A stretch of DNA of 64,000 nt from Microbacteriaceae bacterium VKM Ac-2854 (GTDB taxonomy: Bacteria; Actinomycetota; Actinomycetes; Actinomycetales; Microbacteriaceae): the NCBI GenBank assembly GCA_013205085.1, contig JABMLH010000003.1, positions 372,001 to 436,000 of the forward strand, read 5' to 3'. A model generated the notes under the pieces. It worked only from the letters and a program-made list of their open reading frames with translations, had not been told where the DNA came from and ran no database searches. The position numbers were made by a program, and so were the translations under genes. Numbering within the stretch: position 1 is the stretch's first letter; every line of letters begins with the position of its first letter. Below are positions 7,370 through 15,248 of the stretch, piece by piece.

Positions 7370-8747
7370 AGATCGTCTCGCCTCCGCCCGTCTCCTTGCT
7401 CACCTTGCGGGAGAGGTACAGCCCCTCCAGCGCCAGCTCGATCGCCCCGGCGCGCTCGCCGTCGTTCGTGGCTCCGAGCCGCTCGCAGATCTCGTCGTAG
7501 AGCTCCGACTCTCCCAGCGAGGGCAGCCCGGCCAGGAACGCTCGAGCCGCGACCTGCTCACCGGTGGTCACCATCACGCCGCTCTCCAGCGCATCCACCA
7601 GGACGCCGAAGTCGAGGCCGCGCAGGTGCGCCCGCACGGTCTCGGCGGTCGCCATCCGCAGCAGATGGTCGAGGATCTCGTCCTCGCGCCCCTCCTCGCC
7701 CGACTCGAACTCGATCTTGCCGCCGAGTACGTCGACGGCCGTCTCCAGATCGACCGGTCGAGCCACGGCGAACTCCTCGTCCTGCCGCGTCGCCCGGTGG
7801 ATAGCGGCGGCCGCGATGGTCTCGGCGCCCGCGATCGCGAAACGGGCGCTGACACCGCTGCGCTGATCCACGCTGGTCGATTCGCGCAGCGCCCGGGTGA
7901 AGCGGGCCAGGATCTCGATCAGATGGTCAGGCACCTCCGCCACGAGTTCCGCCTCCTGACGGATCACCGCGACCTCGTCCTCGAGCCGGGTCGGATAGTG
8001 CGTGCGGATCTCGGCGCCGAAGCGGTCCTTCAGCGGGGTGATGATGCGTCCGCGGTTGGTGTAGTCCTCGGGGTTCGCGCTCGCGACGACGAGCACGTCC
8101 AGCGGCAGCCGCAGCACGTAGCCGCGGATCTGGATGTCGCGTTCCTCCATCACGTTCAGCATCGCGACCTGGATGCGTTCCGCGAGGTCGGGCAACTCGT
8201 TGATCGCCACGATGCCGCGGTGGCTGCGCGGGATGAGGCCGAAGTGGATGGTCTCGGGATCGCCGAGGCTGCGCCCCTCCGCCACCTTCATCGGGTCGAC
8301 GTCGCCGATCAGGTCGGCGACGGAGGTGTCGGGTGTGGCGAGCTTCTCCACGTAGCGCTCGTCGCGGTGCCGCCAGGCGACGGGCAGCTCGTCGCCGAGT
8401 TCGGCGGCGCGGCGCTTGCTGACGGAGGTGATCGGGTCGTACGGGTGCTCGCCCAGCTCGGAGCCCTCGATCACGGGCGACCACTCATCCAGCAGCCCGG
8501 ACAGTGTCCGCAGCAGGCGGGTCTTGCCCTGGCCGCGCTCGCCGAGCAGAACGACGTCGTGTCCGGCGATCAGTGCGCGCTCGAGCTGCGGGATGACGGT
8601 GGCCCCGAAGCCGTGCAGGCCGGGCCAGGGGTCGCGACCCTCGCGCAGGGCCAGGAGCAGATTGTCGCGGATCTCGGAGCGCAGGCTTTTGAGCCGATGC
8701 CCGGAGGAACGCAGTTCGCCGACGGTTGCCACAGTGGGTCGAGTCAC
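7362..8747 (-). CDS. MoxR/Mg-chelatase-like AAA+ ATPase
   Basis: A 461-residue AAA+ ATPase. Walker A is GERGQGKT near residue 68. The Walker B region reads GIVAINELPDLAERIQ, in which the usual Asp is Asn but the Glu is kept. Sensor 1 is VVASANPEDYTNRGRIITPLKDRFG, the typical Mg-chelatase/MoxR arrangement. It is the partner of the VWA protein encoded immediately downstream, and together they are likely to act as a chaperone-like remodelling machine in the cytoplasm. The GTG start at 8747 is preceded by TAGCGT (8755-8760) with 7 nt spacing, so the transcript should be leaderless. Confidence 0.85.
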   Translation of the reverse strand: MTRPTVATVGELRSSGHRLKSLRSEIRDNLLLALREGRDPWPGLHGFGATVIPQLERALIAGHDVVLLGERGQGKTRLLRTLSGLLDEWSPVIEGSELGEHPYDPITSVSKRRAAELGDELPVAWRHRDERYVEKLATPDTSVADLIGDVDPMKVAEGRSLGDPETIHFGLIPRSHRGIVAINELPDLAERIQVAMLNVMEERDIQIRGYVLRLPLDVLVVASANPEDYTNRGRIITPLKDRFGAEIRTHYPTRLEDEVAVIRQEAELVAEVPDHLIEILARFTRALRESTSVDQRSGVSARFAIAGAETIAAAAIHRATRQDEEFAVARPVDLETAVDVLGGKIEFESGEEGREDEILDHLLRMATAETVRAHLRGLDFGVLVDALESGVMVTTGEQVAARAFLAGLPSLGESELYDEICERLGATNDGERAGAIELALEGLYLSRKVSKETGGGETIYG

Positions 8748-8882
8748 CCGTGCAACGCTACGCCGGGGTTCGGGCGGATGGGGCGGGTCGCTGATTTTCG
8801 GTCGCCGCGGAAAAACGGTGCGGGCGCTGAGAGATTCGCGAGGCCTTTCCGCAGCGGCGCCGTTCTGCCGCAGGCGCGGGTG

Positions 8883-9188
8883 TTACGACTCGCCGCCGAC
8901 GGCCGGCTCGCCGACGAACTCGTAGGCCTCGCCCGCCAACTCGGACCAGAGCTCGGTGTCCTCGACCCGCACCCAGCCCTCGGCGTCCGGCTGCGCGACG
9001 GCGACCTCGCGCTCGCGCAGGTCCGCGGCCCGATCCTCCGGCAGCTTGACGACGAGCGCCTCGCCGTCGAGGTAGGCGAATTCCTCCTCGTTGACGAGCA
9101 GCGCGTCGTCGGCGACGCTCACGCCCTCCTCATCGGCGAGTTCGAGGGTGAGGTCTTCGTAAGCGGTGCGTGCGGATGCGTCGGACAT
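8883..9188 (-). CDS. Small acidic protein of unknown function (possibly YjbR/MmcQ-like)
   Basis: A 101-residue acidic protein with no signal or membrane segment. The central part EFAYLDGEALVVKLPEDRAADL followed by GWVRVEDTELWSELAGEAYEFV resembles the strand-turn-helix pattern of small YjbR/MmcQ/TfoX-type proteins, which often carry KLP..R and a C-terminal WVxV...W..L..EA. That match is from memory and is not decisive. The ATG at 9188 was chosen because upstream codons in this frame read through a palindromic repeat. It is separate from the AAA+ gene upstream by about 130 bp. Function unknown. Confidence 0.55.
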   Translation of the reverse strand: MSDASARTAYEDLTLELADEEGVSVADDALLVNEEEFAYLDGEALVVKLPEDRAADLREREVAVAQPDAEGWVRVEDTELWSELAGEAYEFVGEPAVGGES

Positions 9189-9246
9189 GTGCTCATTCTG
9201 GCGCACGGCGCGCCCGGTGAGGTGCTCCACCGCCTCGGGATGAACG

Positions 9247-9310
9247 CAACCTCGGCTGAGAGTGCCCGTCAGCCGCCATCGCGGCTGACCGAGCCTCTCA
9301 GCCGAGGTTG
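9247..9310. repeat. Dispersed nested-hairpin element, family A copy 1
   Basis: Outer arms CAACCTCGGCTGAGAG (9247-9262) and its complement (9295-9310) enclose an inner hairpin GTCAGCCGC/GCGGCTGAC (9268-9276, 9281-9289). Near-identical elements are at 47474-47535 and 58660-58721. It lies just past the stop of the amidase gene and may end its transcript. Confidence 0.85.
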
Positions 9311-9324
9311 TGTCCGGCTCCGCG

Positions 9325-10110
9325 TCAGTCAACGAGGTGGAAGTAGAACGCCTCGCCGCCGGGGTGCTGCTCGGTGATCGTCCAGTCGACATCCCGGTAG
9401 TCGCCCGCCGCGGAGTGCGAGGCGTAGGAGACGCTCGTGGCGCCGGTCGCCGCATCCGTCTCGACCGCCGTGACGACGCCGGAGTGGTCGCGGTCACCGG
9501 AGCCGTCGAAGTCGAACAGCACCACGTCACCGAGCGCGACCTGGTCGCGCTCGTCGTCGGTCAGCGGTGTCGCACCTGTCGAGGCGATGTACTCGTTCAG
9601 CGCGGTGGCGCTGATCCAGGAGGACGAGTACCAGTGGCCGTTGCCGTCCGTCAGCGCGCCCGACACCTCCTCGGCGGAGTACCACCAGTCGTCGTCGAGT
9701 GCCCAGCCGCGCGCGAGCAGGCTCTGGCTGACGAAGTTCGCGCAGTCGTTCGCGTCGAAGAAGCCGTACTCGTCGCTGAAGTCGTTGTCGTAGTTCTCCA
9801 GCACGTACGCGAGCTGCGCCTGGACCCCCGCTGATGCAGGCTCGACGGGGTCCGCTTCGGTGGGCTCGGGCGCCGGTGGTTCGCTCGGTGCTGGGGTCGG
9901 AGTCTCAGCGGGTGGCTCCGGGGGCGGAGTTTCCGCGGACGGTTCCGGCGTTGCCGTCGGCGTCGCGGTAGCCGTCGCCGGTGGCGGCGCCGTCCCTTCG
10001 GCGTCGGTACCGGCGTTCGTCGCACATCCCGCGAGGGCGAACACGAGGAGGGAGGCGATGGTCAGCGTCCCCCGACGCGCCGTCGACGCGGGGTTCATCC
10101 CCCGAGTCAT
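9325..10110 (-). CDS. Lipoprotein with putative amidase (NlpC/P60-like) domain
   Basis: A 261-residue predicted lipoprotein. The signal peptide ends in the lipobox LAGC near residue 29, followed by a Pro/Thr/Glu-rich linker of about 70 residues that would span the wall. The C-terminal domain carries NDCANFVSQSLLARGW with a probable catalytic Cys, GDVVLFDF and DHSGVVTAV with a probable catalytic His, the pattern of the 'putative amidase' branch of the NlpC/P60 superfamily. It probably acts on cell-wall peptides outside the membrane. The ATG at 10110 was preferred over the GTG at 10116 because TACGGT (10118-10123) is 7 nt upstream of it, which fits a leaderless mRNA. A family A palindrome follows the stop. 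Confidence 0.85.
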   Translation of the reverse strand: MTRGMNPASTARRGTLTIASLLVFALAGCATNAGTDAEGTAPPPATATATPTATPEPSAETPPPEPPAETPTPAPSEPPAPEPTEADPVEPASAGVQAQLAYVLENYDNDFSDEYGFFDANDCANFVSQSLLARGWALDDDWWYSAEEVSGALTDGNGHWYSSSWISATALNEYIASTGATPLTDDERDQVALGDVVLFDFDGSGDRDHSGVVTAVETDAATGATSVSYASHSAAGDYRDVDWTITEQHPGGEAFYFHLVD

Positions 10111-10155
10111 GTTCACGACCGTACGCCCGGACCCTCCGAGCCACCAGGGTGCCGC

Positions 10156-10569
10156 TCAGTTGATGATCTCGCCCCGCTCATCCGCTCGCAGGGCGGCGAG
10201 CCGTTCGCGCCACGCGGCGAGGGCGTCGGGAGTCAGCCGGGTCCAATCGGTCACCTCGCCGACGATCCGCAGTGGAGCCGTGCTGCGATACGAGCGGGTG
10301 GGGTTGCCCGGGAACTTCTTGTCGGTGACGTTCGGGTCGTTCTCGAAGTCGCCGGTCGGCTCGACCGCGTAAACCCGGGGCTCGGCGTCGCCGGGGGCGA
10401 GTTCGGCCGCGAGCCCGGCGCCGTTGGGCAGCGCCGAGAAGTAGATGTGATTCATCACGATCTCGGGGCGGTAGTTCGACCGGTATCCCGCGGTGAGGAC
10501 GTCGCCGATCTTCAGGTCGGCCTTGGTGCCGTGGAAGAACGGGCCGGCGTCGAGAACGTCGGTCATCAT
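10156..10569 (-). CDS. arr: Rifampin ADP-ribosyltransferase
   Basis: A 137-residue Arr enzyme that transfers ADP-ribose from NAD+ to the C23 hydroxyl of rifamycins and inactivates them. The length and sequence fit the family: FFHGTKADLKIGDVLTAGYRSNY at the N-terminus (His of the H-Y-D triad), NHIYFSA in the middle, and DPNVTDKKFPGNPTRSYRS with the conserved FPGNPT segment and catalytic Asp toward the C-terminus. The start ATGATG overlaps the stop of the MerR gene upstream, so the two are co-translated; regulation of arr by this MerR-type protein is therefore plausible. Located in the cytoplasm. It predicts intrinsic rifampin resistance, which is an inference. Confidence 0.92.
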   Translation of the reverse strand: MMTDVLDAGPFFHGTKADLKIGDVLTAGYRSNYRPEIVMNHIYFSALPNGAGLAAELAPGDAEPRVYAVEPTGDFENDPNVTDKKFPGNPTRSYRSTAPLRIVGEVTDWTRLTPDALAAWRERLAALRADERGEIIN

Positions 10570-10913
10570 CGGCCGATCCCCGCGAGCGACGCGGACAACG
10601 CATCCCGGGTGGCGATCAGGCGGCGCGCCCGCTGATCCATGTCGTCCCGGATCGCGACGACCTGGTCCACGATCGCCGGGCACTGATCGGCGACCTTCGC
10701 GCCTCGCGCGCACGGCAGGATCTGCTCGATCAACGCCGTCGGGAGGCCGAGATCGAGCAGCATCCGGATGGTCGCGATCGTCTCCACGTCCGATTCGTCG
10801 TATTCGCGGTAGCCGTTGCTGCGCCGTTCGGGGCGGATGAAGCCGAGCTGCTCGTAGTAGCGCAGAGAACGGGCGCTCGCCCCGCTCGCCGTGCTCAGTT
10901 CACCGATCTTCAT
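10566..10913 (-). CDS. MerR family transcriptional regulator
   Basis: A 115-residue MerR-type regulator. The winged helix-turn-helix is MKIGELSTASGASARSLRYYEQLGFIRPER at residues 1 to 30, with GYREYDESDVETI continuing the DNA-binding domain. A short coiled dimerisation helix follows and contains two Cys residues (ILPCARG and DQCPAI) that could sense a redox or electrophile signal. The ATG at 10913 has a good ribosome site (GGAGGCGAGCG). Its gene is co-translated with arr and divergent from an epimerase-like gene; the 85-bp region between them holds a dyad at overlapping promoters, as usual for MerR control. Confidence 0.85.
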   Translation of the reverse strand: MKIGELSTASGASARSLRYYEQLGFIRPERRSNGYREYDESDVETIATIRMLLDLGLPTALIEQILPCARGAKVADQCPAIVDQVVAIRDDMDQRARRLIATRDALSASLAGIGR

Positions 10914-10926
10914 CGCTCGCCTCCGC

Positions 10927-10964
10927 TTGACCTTGACACTGATGTCACAGTTTACGGTGACATC
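10927..10964. promoter_or_regulatory. Divergent promoter region with MerR-type dyad operator
   Basis: A perfect inverted repeat GATGTCAC (10941-10948) / GTGACATC (10957-10964) spans two face-to-face -10 boxes: TACGGT (10953-10958, plus strand, toward the epimerase) and TAAACT (10954-10949, minus strand, toward merR-arr). On the plus strand TTGACC at 10927-10932 gives a 20-bp spacer to TACGGT, the over-long spacing typical of promoters that MerR proteins untwist. A second dyad TGACA-CTGA-TGTCA is at 10934-10947. Confidence 0.65.
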
Positions 10965-10998
10965 CGGCAGCGAAACGCGCTGCGGAAACGGAACGGCA

Positions 10999-11877
10999 AT
11001 GGACGTCTTCATCATCGGCGGCACGGGCTACCTGGGCTCGGTCATCGTGGAAAAACTCATCGCGAGCGGCCACACGGTCACAGCTCTGGCCCGGTCGGAG
11101 CGCAGCGCCGAGCAGTTGCGCGCGGCGGGCGCGCGGCCGTTGTCGGGCAACATCGACGACACCGACGTTCTGCGTGCGGCGGCAGGCTCCGCCGACGCCG
11201 TCGTCTACGCGGCCTCCGACTACGCCGCGACGGAGGAGTCGATGCGCGCGGAGCTGGACGCGGTCGCGGCGGTCGTCGCCGGAGCATCCTCGAAGCCGGT
11301 GATCTACACGTCGACGGGCCTGGTCTACGGATTCGATCCGACCGATGTCAGCGAAGACGCCGAGCTGCCCGCGGTCAGTGCGCAACCGGTGAAGGGGCAG
11401 GCGGAGCAGATCGTTCTCTCGGCGACCAACGGCGTCGTGATCCGCGCCGGCCTGATCTTCGGTCGCGGCGGCACGGGGCTGGTGACCGGGCTGATCGCCG
11501 CGGCTGCTCAGAACGGCGCGGCGAGCTACATCGGAGAAGGGTCGAACTCCTGGTACCCGATCCACGTCGACGACCTCGTGGACCTCTACCTCCGCGCGAT
11601 CGAGCACCCGGTGCCCGGAATCTTCAACGCCGTCGGCACGGTGCCGTTCACGTTGAAGGAACTCGCCGACGCGATCGGTGACCTGACCGGCACGCCGAGC
11701 GTCTCGATCCCGCTCGAGGTCGCTCAGGCGCAGATGGGACCGGCCGTGCGCACGCTGACGACATCGAGCCGGCTCGTGGCGACGAAGGCGCGGGAGGCGT
11801 ACGGCTGGCAGCCGCGAGAGCGTTCGCTGATCGAGGACGTGCGCAGCGGCAGCTACACAGTTGCGAGCGTGGAGTGA
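10999..11877 (+). CDS. NAD(P)-dependent epimerase/dehydratase-like protein
   Basis: A 292-residue atypical or extended short-chain dehydrogenase. The Rossmann dinucleotide motif is MDVFIIGGTGYLGSVIVEKL (GGTGYLG, residues 7 to 13). VYAASDYA and YTSTGLVYG give the Ser/Thr and Tyr region near residue 110, though the Lys of the classical YxxxK is replaced (VYGFDPT), so catalysis may be non-canonical or the protein may bind NAD(P) as a sensor. WYPIHVDDLVDLYLRAIE is the usual sugar-epimerase C-terminal stretch. It is divergent from merR-arr behind a MerR-type promoter and is therefore probably the main regulated target. Substrate unknown. Confidence 0.8.
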   Translation: MDVFIIGGTGYLGSVIVEKLIASGHTVTALARSERSAEQLRAAGARPLSGNIDDTDVLRAAAGSADAVVYAASDYAATEESMRAELDAVAAVVAGASSKPVIYTSTGLVYGFDPTDVSEDAELPAVSAQPVKGQAEQIVLSATNGVVIRAGLIFGRGGTGLVTGLIAAAAQNGAASYIGEGSNSWYPIHVDDLVDLYLRAIEHPVPGIFNAVGTVPFTLKELADAIGDLTGTPSVSIPLEVAQAQMGPAVRTLTTSSRLVATKAREAYGWQPRERSLIEDVRSGSYTVASVE

Positions 11878-11974
11878 GGGGTGGGCATCACAGGTCCTTC
11901 TTCGAAGGGCGTTCAACGCTCGATCCACCCCCGACGAGCCATTGCCGATTCCGGACCACTTCGGAGCGGGGAGC

Positions 11975-12661
11975 TCAACGACCGAACGTCAGTCGCAAAT
12001 TTGCACCGTCGCCAACGGGAATCAGCAAGCACGCGGCATGCCCGAGCGCGACCGCGAGCCATGACCAGAACAAAAGCGGGAGAACATACGCGACGGGAGT
12101 CGAGGCGACCGCTACGATCAGTGGCGCTAACGCTCCGGCCACTATGACCCATCGATCATCAGCCGGCGCGAGGACTGGCCGCACGAGCTGGCATCTGGCT
12201 CCACTCGACACCAGCACGCCAATCGCGCCTTCAGCCGCTACGAGTCGGTAAGCGACAACGTGTCCGGCTTCATGCACCAACACCGATATCAAGAACAGCG
12301 TCAATGCCAGACCAACGGCGACAATCGACTGCAGCCTCGCAATCTGGCCGATAGCTACGAGACCGATGACCAACAGCCACCATCTGACCATCCCAACCGC
12401 ATTGTGGCCGATTGATTGCAAGCCACTACGAACCAAAGACGATTCGAGAATCGCCGCCCGACTACGGTCCGCAAGAAGGTCACTCAACCATGCCGGCTGA
12501 AATCGTGGCCGTTCAGTCGCCAATCCCGTATCGAGCAAGAGCCGTCGGTAATCGGCCTCGCCTCGCGAGACAGCGCAACCCAACTCATCGAAAAGGTACG
12601 TCCCATCAATCAGCCGGACGCCAGGCGTCAGAATGAAACCACTATGCGCGTCGAACATCAT
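11975..12661 (-). CDS. M50-like integral membrane metalloprotease (YydH-like)
   Basis: A 228-residue membrane protein. After a soluble N-terminal part of about 85 residues come hydrophobic segments; one carries VHEAGHVVAYR with the zinc-binding HExxH motif near residue 130, and the last ends in HAACLLIPVGDGANL, where the Asp of the IPxxxDG stretch would be the third zinc ligand as in site-2-type proteases. Small M50 proteins encoded with an ABC pair and a small peptide gene (for example YydH in the yyd locus of Bacillus) act on the peptide or its signal. It overlaps the upstream permease gene by 20 bp and is the last gene of an A/T-richer operon. Role in peptide maturation is an inference. 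Confidence 0.75.
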   Translation of the reverse strand: MMFDAHSGFILTPGVRLIDGTYLFDELGCAVSRGEADYRRLLLDTGLATERPRFQPAWLSDLLADRSRAAILESSLVRSGLQSIGHNAVGMVRWWLLVIGLVAIGQIARLQSIVAVGLALTLFLISVLVHEAGHVVAYRLVAAEGAIGVLVSSGARCQLVRPVLAPADDRWVIVAGALAPLIVAVASTPVAYVLPLLFWSWLAVALGHAACLLIPVGDGANLRLTFGR

Positions 12662-14129
12662 CGGTGTTTTGACTGACTGAAATCGTCCAGAAGATTCCGA
12701 GGAATAAAAGCGCTAACACGGCGGTTAAAGCGGCCGTCAGGTTTGCGTCCATGAACTGAGTCAGCCACGACATCGCCAGACTTGCTCCCATGTACAAAAT
12801 CGCGGACACGAATCCGGAGACGGTCACCGATAGCGGCTGCTCTTCACTGTACGGCACCAACGATCCACCGATCAGCGCAGCACCGAACGCCAACGTCGCC
12901 CGCGCGAAAATATTCGGCAGATCGGACCATGCGATCATCGATAGCCCCAGCTCTGCGGCCAGCACCGGACTACTCATGGTCAACGCCAGCAGATAATAGG
13001 CAATGATTTTCGGCAGCACCCACCAGGTTTCACGCGCCAGCAGATGGAGTCCGATCCAGCGATACCGCAGTGTCCGGCCGACAGCGTACATCACGAGCAA
13101 GAACGGAACGATAGGAATACCGAGCGCGAGCATCTCGGCACTGTCCGCCAAAAACTGAATAGATAGAAGCCACTTGACCGCAACAATAAATGGGATCATC
13201 GCTAGCACCGTCACGATGGCTTGTGGCGTTCGAATCCCGATCAGAGCTTCCATCCACATCGACGCATTGAGCCATCCGTGGCGCGGCTCGACCCCACGGA
13301 AGAGCGTAATGGAACTCGAGACCAGCTCTTGCTGATACCAGGCACTCGATAGGGCGAGCAAGCTTGCGGCAGTCATCAACCAGCCGAGCAGCAACAGCCA
13401 CGTCCAGAAGTTGCTCGGACTGAGCACCAATTCTGCCATAACCCGATTGAGCCTGAGGTCTTGTAGTTCGAAGGTGGTCGTGGTGTCCGCCGCCAACGCG
13501 AATACATCGCCCACCGCCGATCCGAGGCTGAGAACGATGGTGATGGTAGCGGCAATACTGACGCTGTACTGGTGTGGCAGCCGGAATAAACGACGCAGCG
13601 CCCCGCTGAGTAGTTGAAACAGCCCAACGATCATCGCCTGAATGATGACGATGGTCAAGACGACCAAGCCGATGGAGCCGGTCAGTTGCAGCCAGTCTGG
13701 TAGCAGCTTGATGGTGATCGCGATAGCTGTCGCGGACAGCGCCAGGCTGAACACGAATCCGACCACCAGCAGCGGCACCAACTGACCGAGCTGACAGTCC
13801 CGTCGACTGACGGGCAGCATGTCCAGCAGCGTCTGGAGGGCAGTACGTGGCGGGACGGTGACACAGAGAATCGTGGCGATGATGCCAGTGGTCATGGTGG
13901 CCGAGCCGAACGAGCTTCGCAGGATCGACTGGCGCAGTTCCCCGGGGAGCGACGCGTCGACCTGGCTGGAGCCGACCAGCGCCAGCATCACCCCGAAGCC
14001 CAAAGCGGCCACGATCGCACAGTAGCCGATCCCCACCACTCGACGTTCAGATGTGCGAAATAGATTGGCGACTTCTCGGAGCCACAGCTTGATTGTTACC
14101 CGGCCGACGCACCCTACCGCGCTAGACAT
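12642..14129 (-). CDS. Large ABC-transporter permease
   Basis: A 495-residue polytopic membrane protein with about ten to twelve hydrophobic segments spread over its whole length and no soluble domain of note. It has no sequence family that I recognise, but its position between an ABC ATPase gene and an M50 protease gene, and its overlap with both neighbours, mark it as the membrane half of the transporter. The ATG at 14129 was chosen because it overlaps the stop of the 101-residue gene (AATGTCTAG), giving an 8-bp translational coupling. The basic start KLWLREVANLFRTSERR resembles the cytoplasmic lead-in of bacteriocin-type permeases. Codon usage is less GC-biased than in the flanking genes. 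Confidence 0.7.
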   Translation of the reverse strand: MSSAVGCVGRVTIKLWLREVANLFRTSERRVVGIGYCAIVAALGFGVMLALVGSSQVDASLPGELRQSILRSSFGSATMTTGIIATILCVTVPPRTALQTLLDMLPVSRRDCQLGQLVPLLVVGFVFSLALSATAIAITIKLLPDWLQLTGSIGLVVLTIVIIQAMIVGLFQLLSGALRRLFRLPHQYSVSIAATITIVLSLGSAVGDVFALAADTTTTFELQDLRLNRVMAELVLSPSNFWTWLLLLGWLMTAASLLALSSAWYQQELVSSSITLFRGVEPRHGWLNASMWMEALIGIRTPQAIVTVLAMIPFIVAVKWLLSIQFLADSAEMLALGIPIVPFLLVMYAVGRTLRYRWIGLHLLARETWWVLPKIIAYYLLALTMSSPVLAAELGLSMIAWSDLPNIFARATLAFGAALIGGSLVPYSEEQPLSVTVSGFVSAILYMGASLAMSWLTQFMDANLTAALTAVLALLFLGIFWTISVSQNTDDVRRA

Positions 14130-14427
14130 TGAACCGGCGACGCGCTGCAATGCGCCTGCCGATCTGATGTGCTATGTACATGTAGGCGGCCGCAACCAGC
14201 AAAATCACCATCAACATGCCGAAGAAGTTCGGCTCGAAGTTCATCGCGGGAAGGTCGTTCTCGGTCACGAACCACGCCTTGAACACACCCGGTATCAGCG
14301 CCTGGCTGCTCGTGGCAAAGGCGAACGCCGATGATGCCACCAACCCCAGAAAGAGCACCGCCGCCCCGAGAACCAGGCCAGAGATGCCGTTGATGATCAA
14401 CTTCACCATCGTCGTCATGATAGTCAC
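14122..14427 (-). CDS. Small two-TM membrane protein of the peptide/ABC operon
   Basis: A protein of 101 residues with two hydrophobic segments (about residues 10 to 38 and 68 to 92) and a basic C-terminal tail HQIGRRIAARRRFNV. The loop between them, FVTENDLPAMNFEPN, would face outside if both termini are cytoplasmic. The GTG at 14427 overlaps the ATPase stop (GTGA); an ATG at 14418 is an alternative with a better spacing to the GGAGG/AAGG region. It resembles small immunity or accessory membrane proteins of bacteriocin loci in size and topology, but there is no sequence evidence for that role. Unknown family. Confidence 0.6.
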   Translation of the reverse strand: MTIMTTMVKLIINGISGLVLGAAVLFLGLVASSAFAFATSSQALIPGVFKAWFVTENDLPAMNFEPNFFGMLMVILLVAAAYMYIAHQIGRRIAARRRFNV

Positions 14428-15215
14428 CTTTCCTCCGACGCACCAGCGTCATCACGCGTAAACAAGAGTTCGATAGATTCCTGGCGGAATAGATTATCCG
14501 ACCGCAGTCCGGTGACGGTCAAAAACACGTCTTCCAGATTTTCGGCCGCTTTGCATCCGAGGACAAGCGCTTGGGGCGAACCCGTCGCGACAGTCGCGCC
14601 TTTACTCAAGATGGTTACCTGGTCGCAATCCCGCTCGGCGCGGAGCAAGTCATGTGTCGCAATCAACACCGCTCGTCCGCTCCGCGCAAACGAGACGATC
14701 AGACTTCGCAGCACCGCCGCGGCGTCGGGATCGAGACCGCGAAACGGCTCGTCCAAGATCAAGACATCGGGTTGATGAACCAGAGCGGCGATGACCTGAA
14801 CTTTACGCTTCATGCCGTGCGAATATTGGGCAATCTGCTTGTTGAGGTCTTTCCCCAGTCCCAAGGCACGGATCAACTCAGCCGCCCGTAAGCGATCGTG
14901 GCGCGAGCGCATAGCATCGTGAAAGGCTAAGTATTCGCGGCCGGTCAGCGATCCCGGTAGCGGCAGATCGTCCGGCGCGAAACCCATATAGGCGCGGGAT
15001 TTCTTACTTTCGATGGGTTCACCGCAGATTGTCACCGTGCCACTGTCGGCACGAAGAAGGCCAGTCACGATGTGGAGGCTCGTGGTTTTGCCGGAACCAT
15101 TCGGACCAAGCAATCCATGAATCTGCCCACGCTCGACGGTGAGCGAAAAATTATCGATGGCGGCAACTTCGCCGTATCGTTTCGTGATATTGAATACGTC
15201 TAACACGCGATCCAT
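14424..15215 (-). CDS. ABC transporter ATP-binding protein of the peptide operon
   Basis: A 263-residue single-domain ABC ATPase. Walker A is GPNGSGKTT near residue 38, the signature is YSHGMKRKV instead of the common LSGGQ, as in bacitracin/lantibiotic-type and YydI-type ATPases, and Walker B is VLILDEPFRGLDP, followed by the switch His in ATHDLL. The C-terminal 60 residues form an extension after the core domain. The ATG at 15215 has a clear ribosome site (GGAGG, 8 nt spacing). It follows the two-cysteine peptide gene by 33 bp and overlaps the 2-TM gene, so it powers the permease encoded downstream, either for peptide export or for self-protection. Confidence 0.88.
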   Translation of the reverse strand: MDRVLDVFNITKRYGEVAAIDNFSLTVERGQIHGLLGPNGSGKTTSLHIVTGLLRADSGTVTICGEPIESKKSRAYMGFAPDDLPLPGSLTGREYLAFHDAMRSRHDRLRAAELIRALGLGKDLNKQIAQYSHGMKRKVQVIAALVHQPDVLILDEPFRGLDPDAAAVLRSLIVSFARSGRAVLIATHDLLRAERDCDQVTILSKGATVATGSPQALVLGCKAAENLEDVFLTVTGLRSDNLFRQESIELLFTRDDAGASEER

Positions 15216-15248
15216 GTCACAAACCTCCACATCCCTCGTGGGTCGGGA

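Noticed and set aside
8137-8230. Loss of Walker B Asp in the AAA+ protein (INELPD) as a sign of inactivity
   Set aside because: The Glu is retained, and the same INELPD form is, as far as I recall, the norm in this ATPase subgroup.
11878-11974. Possible attachment-site repeat of the tRNA-Val end at the far side of the A/T-richer operon
   Set aside because: No stretch matching the tRNA 3' end was found; only GGTGGGC is shared, which is not significant.
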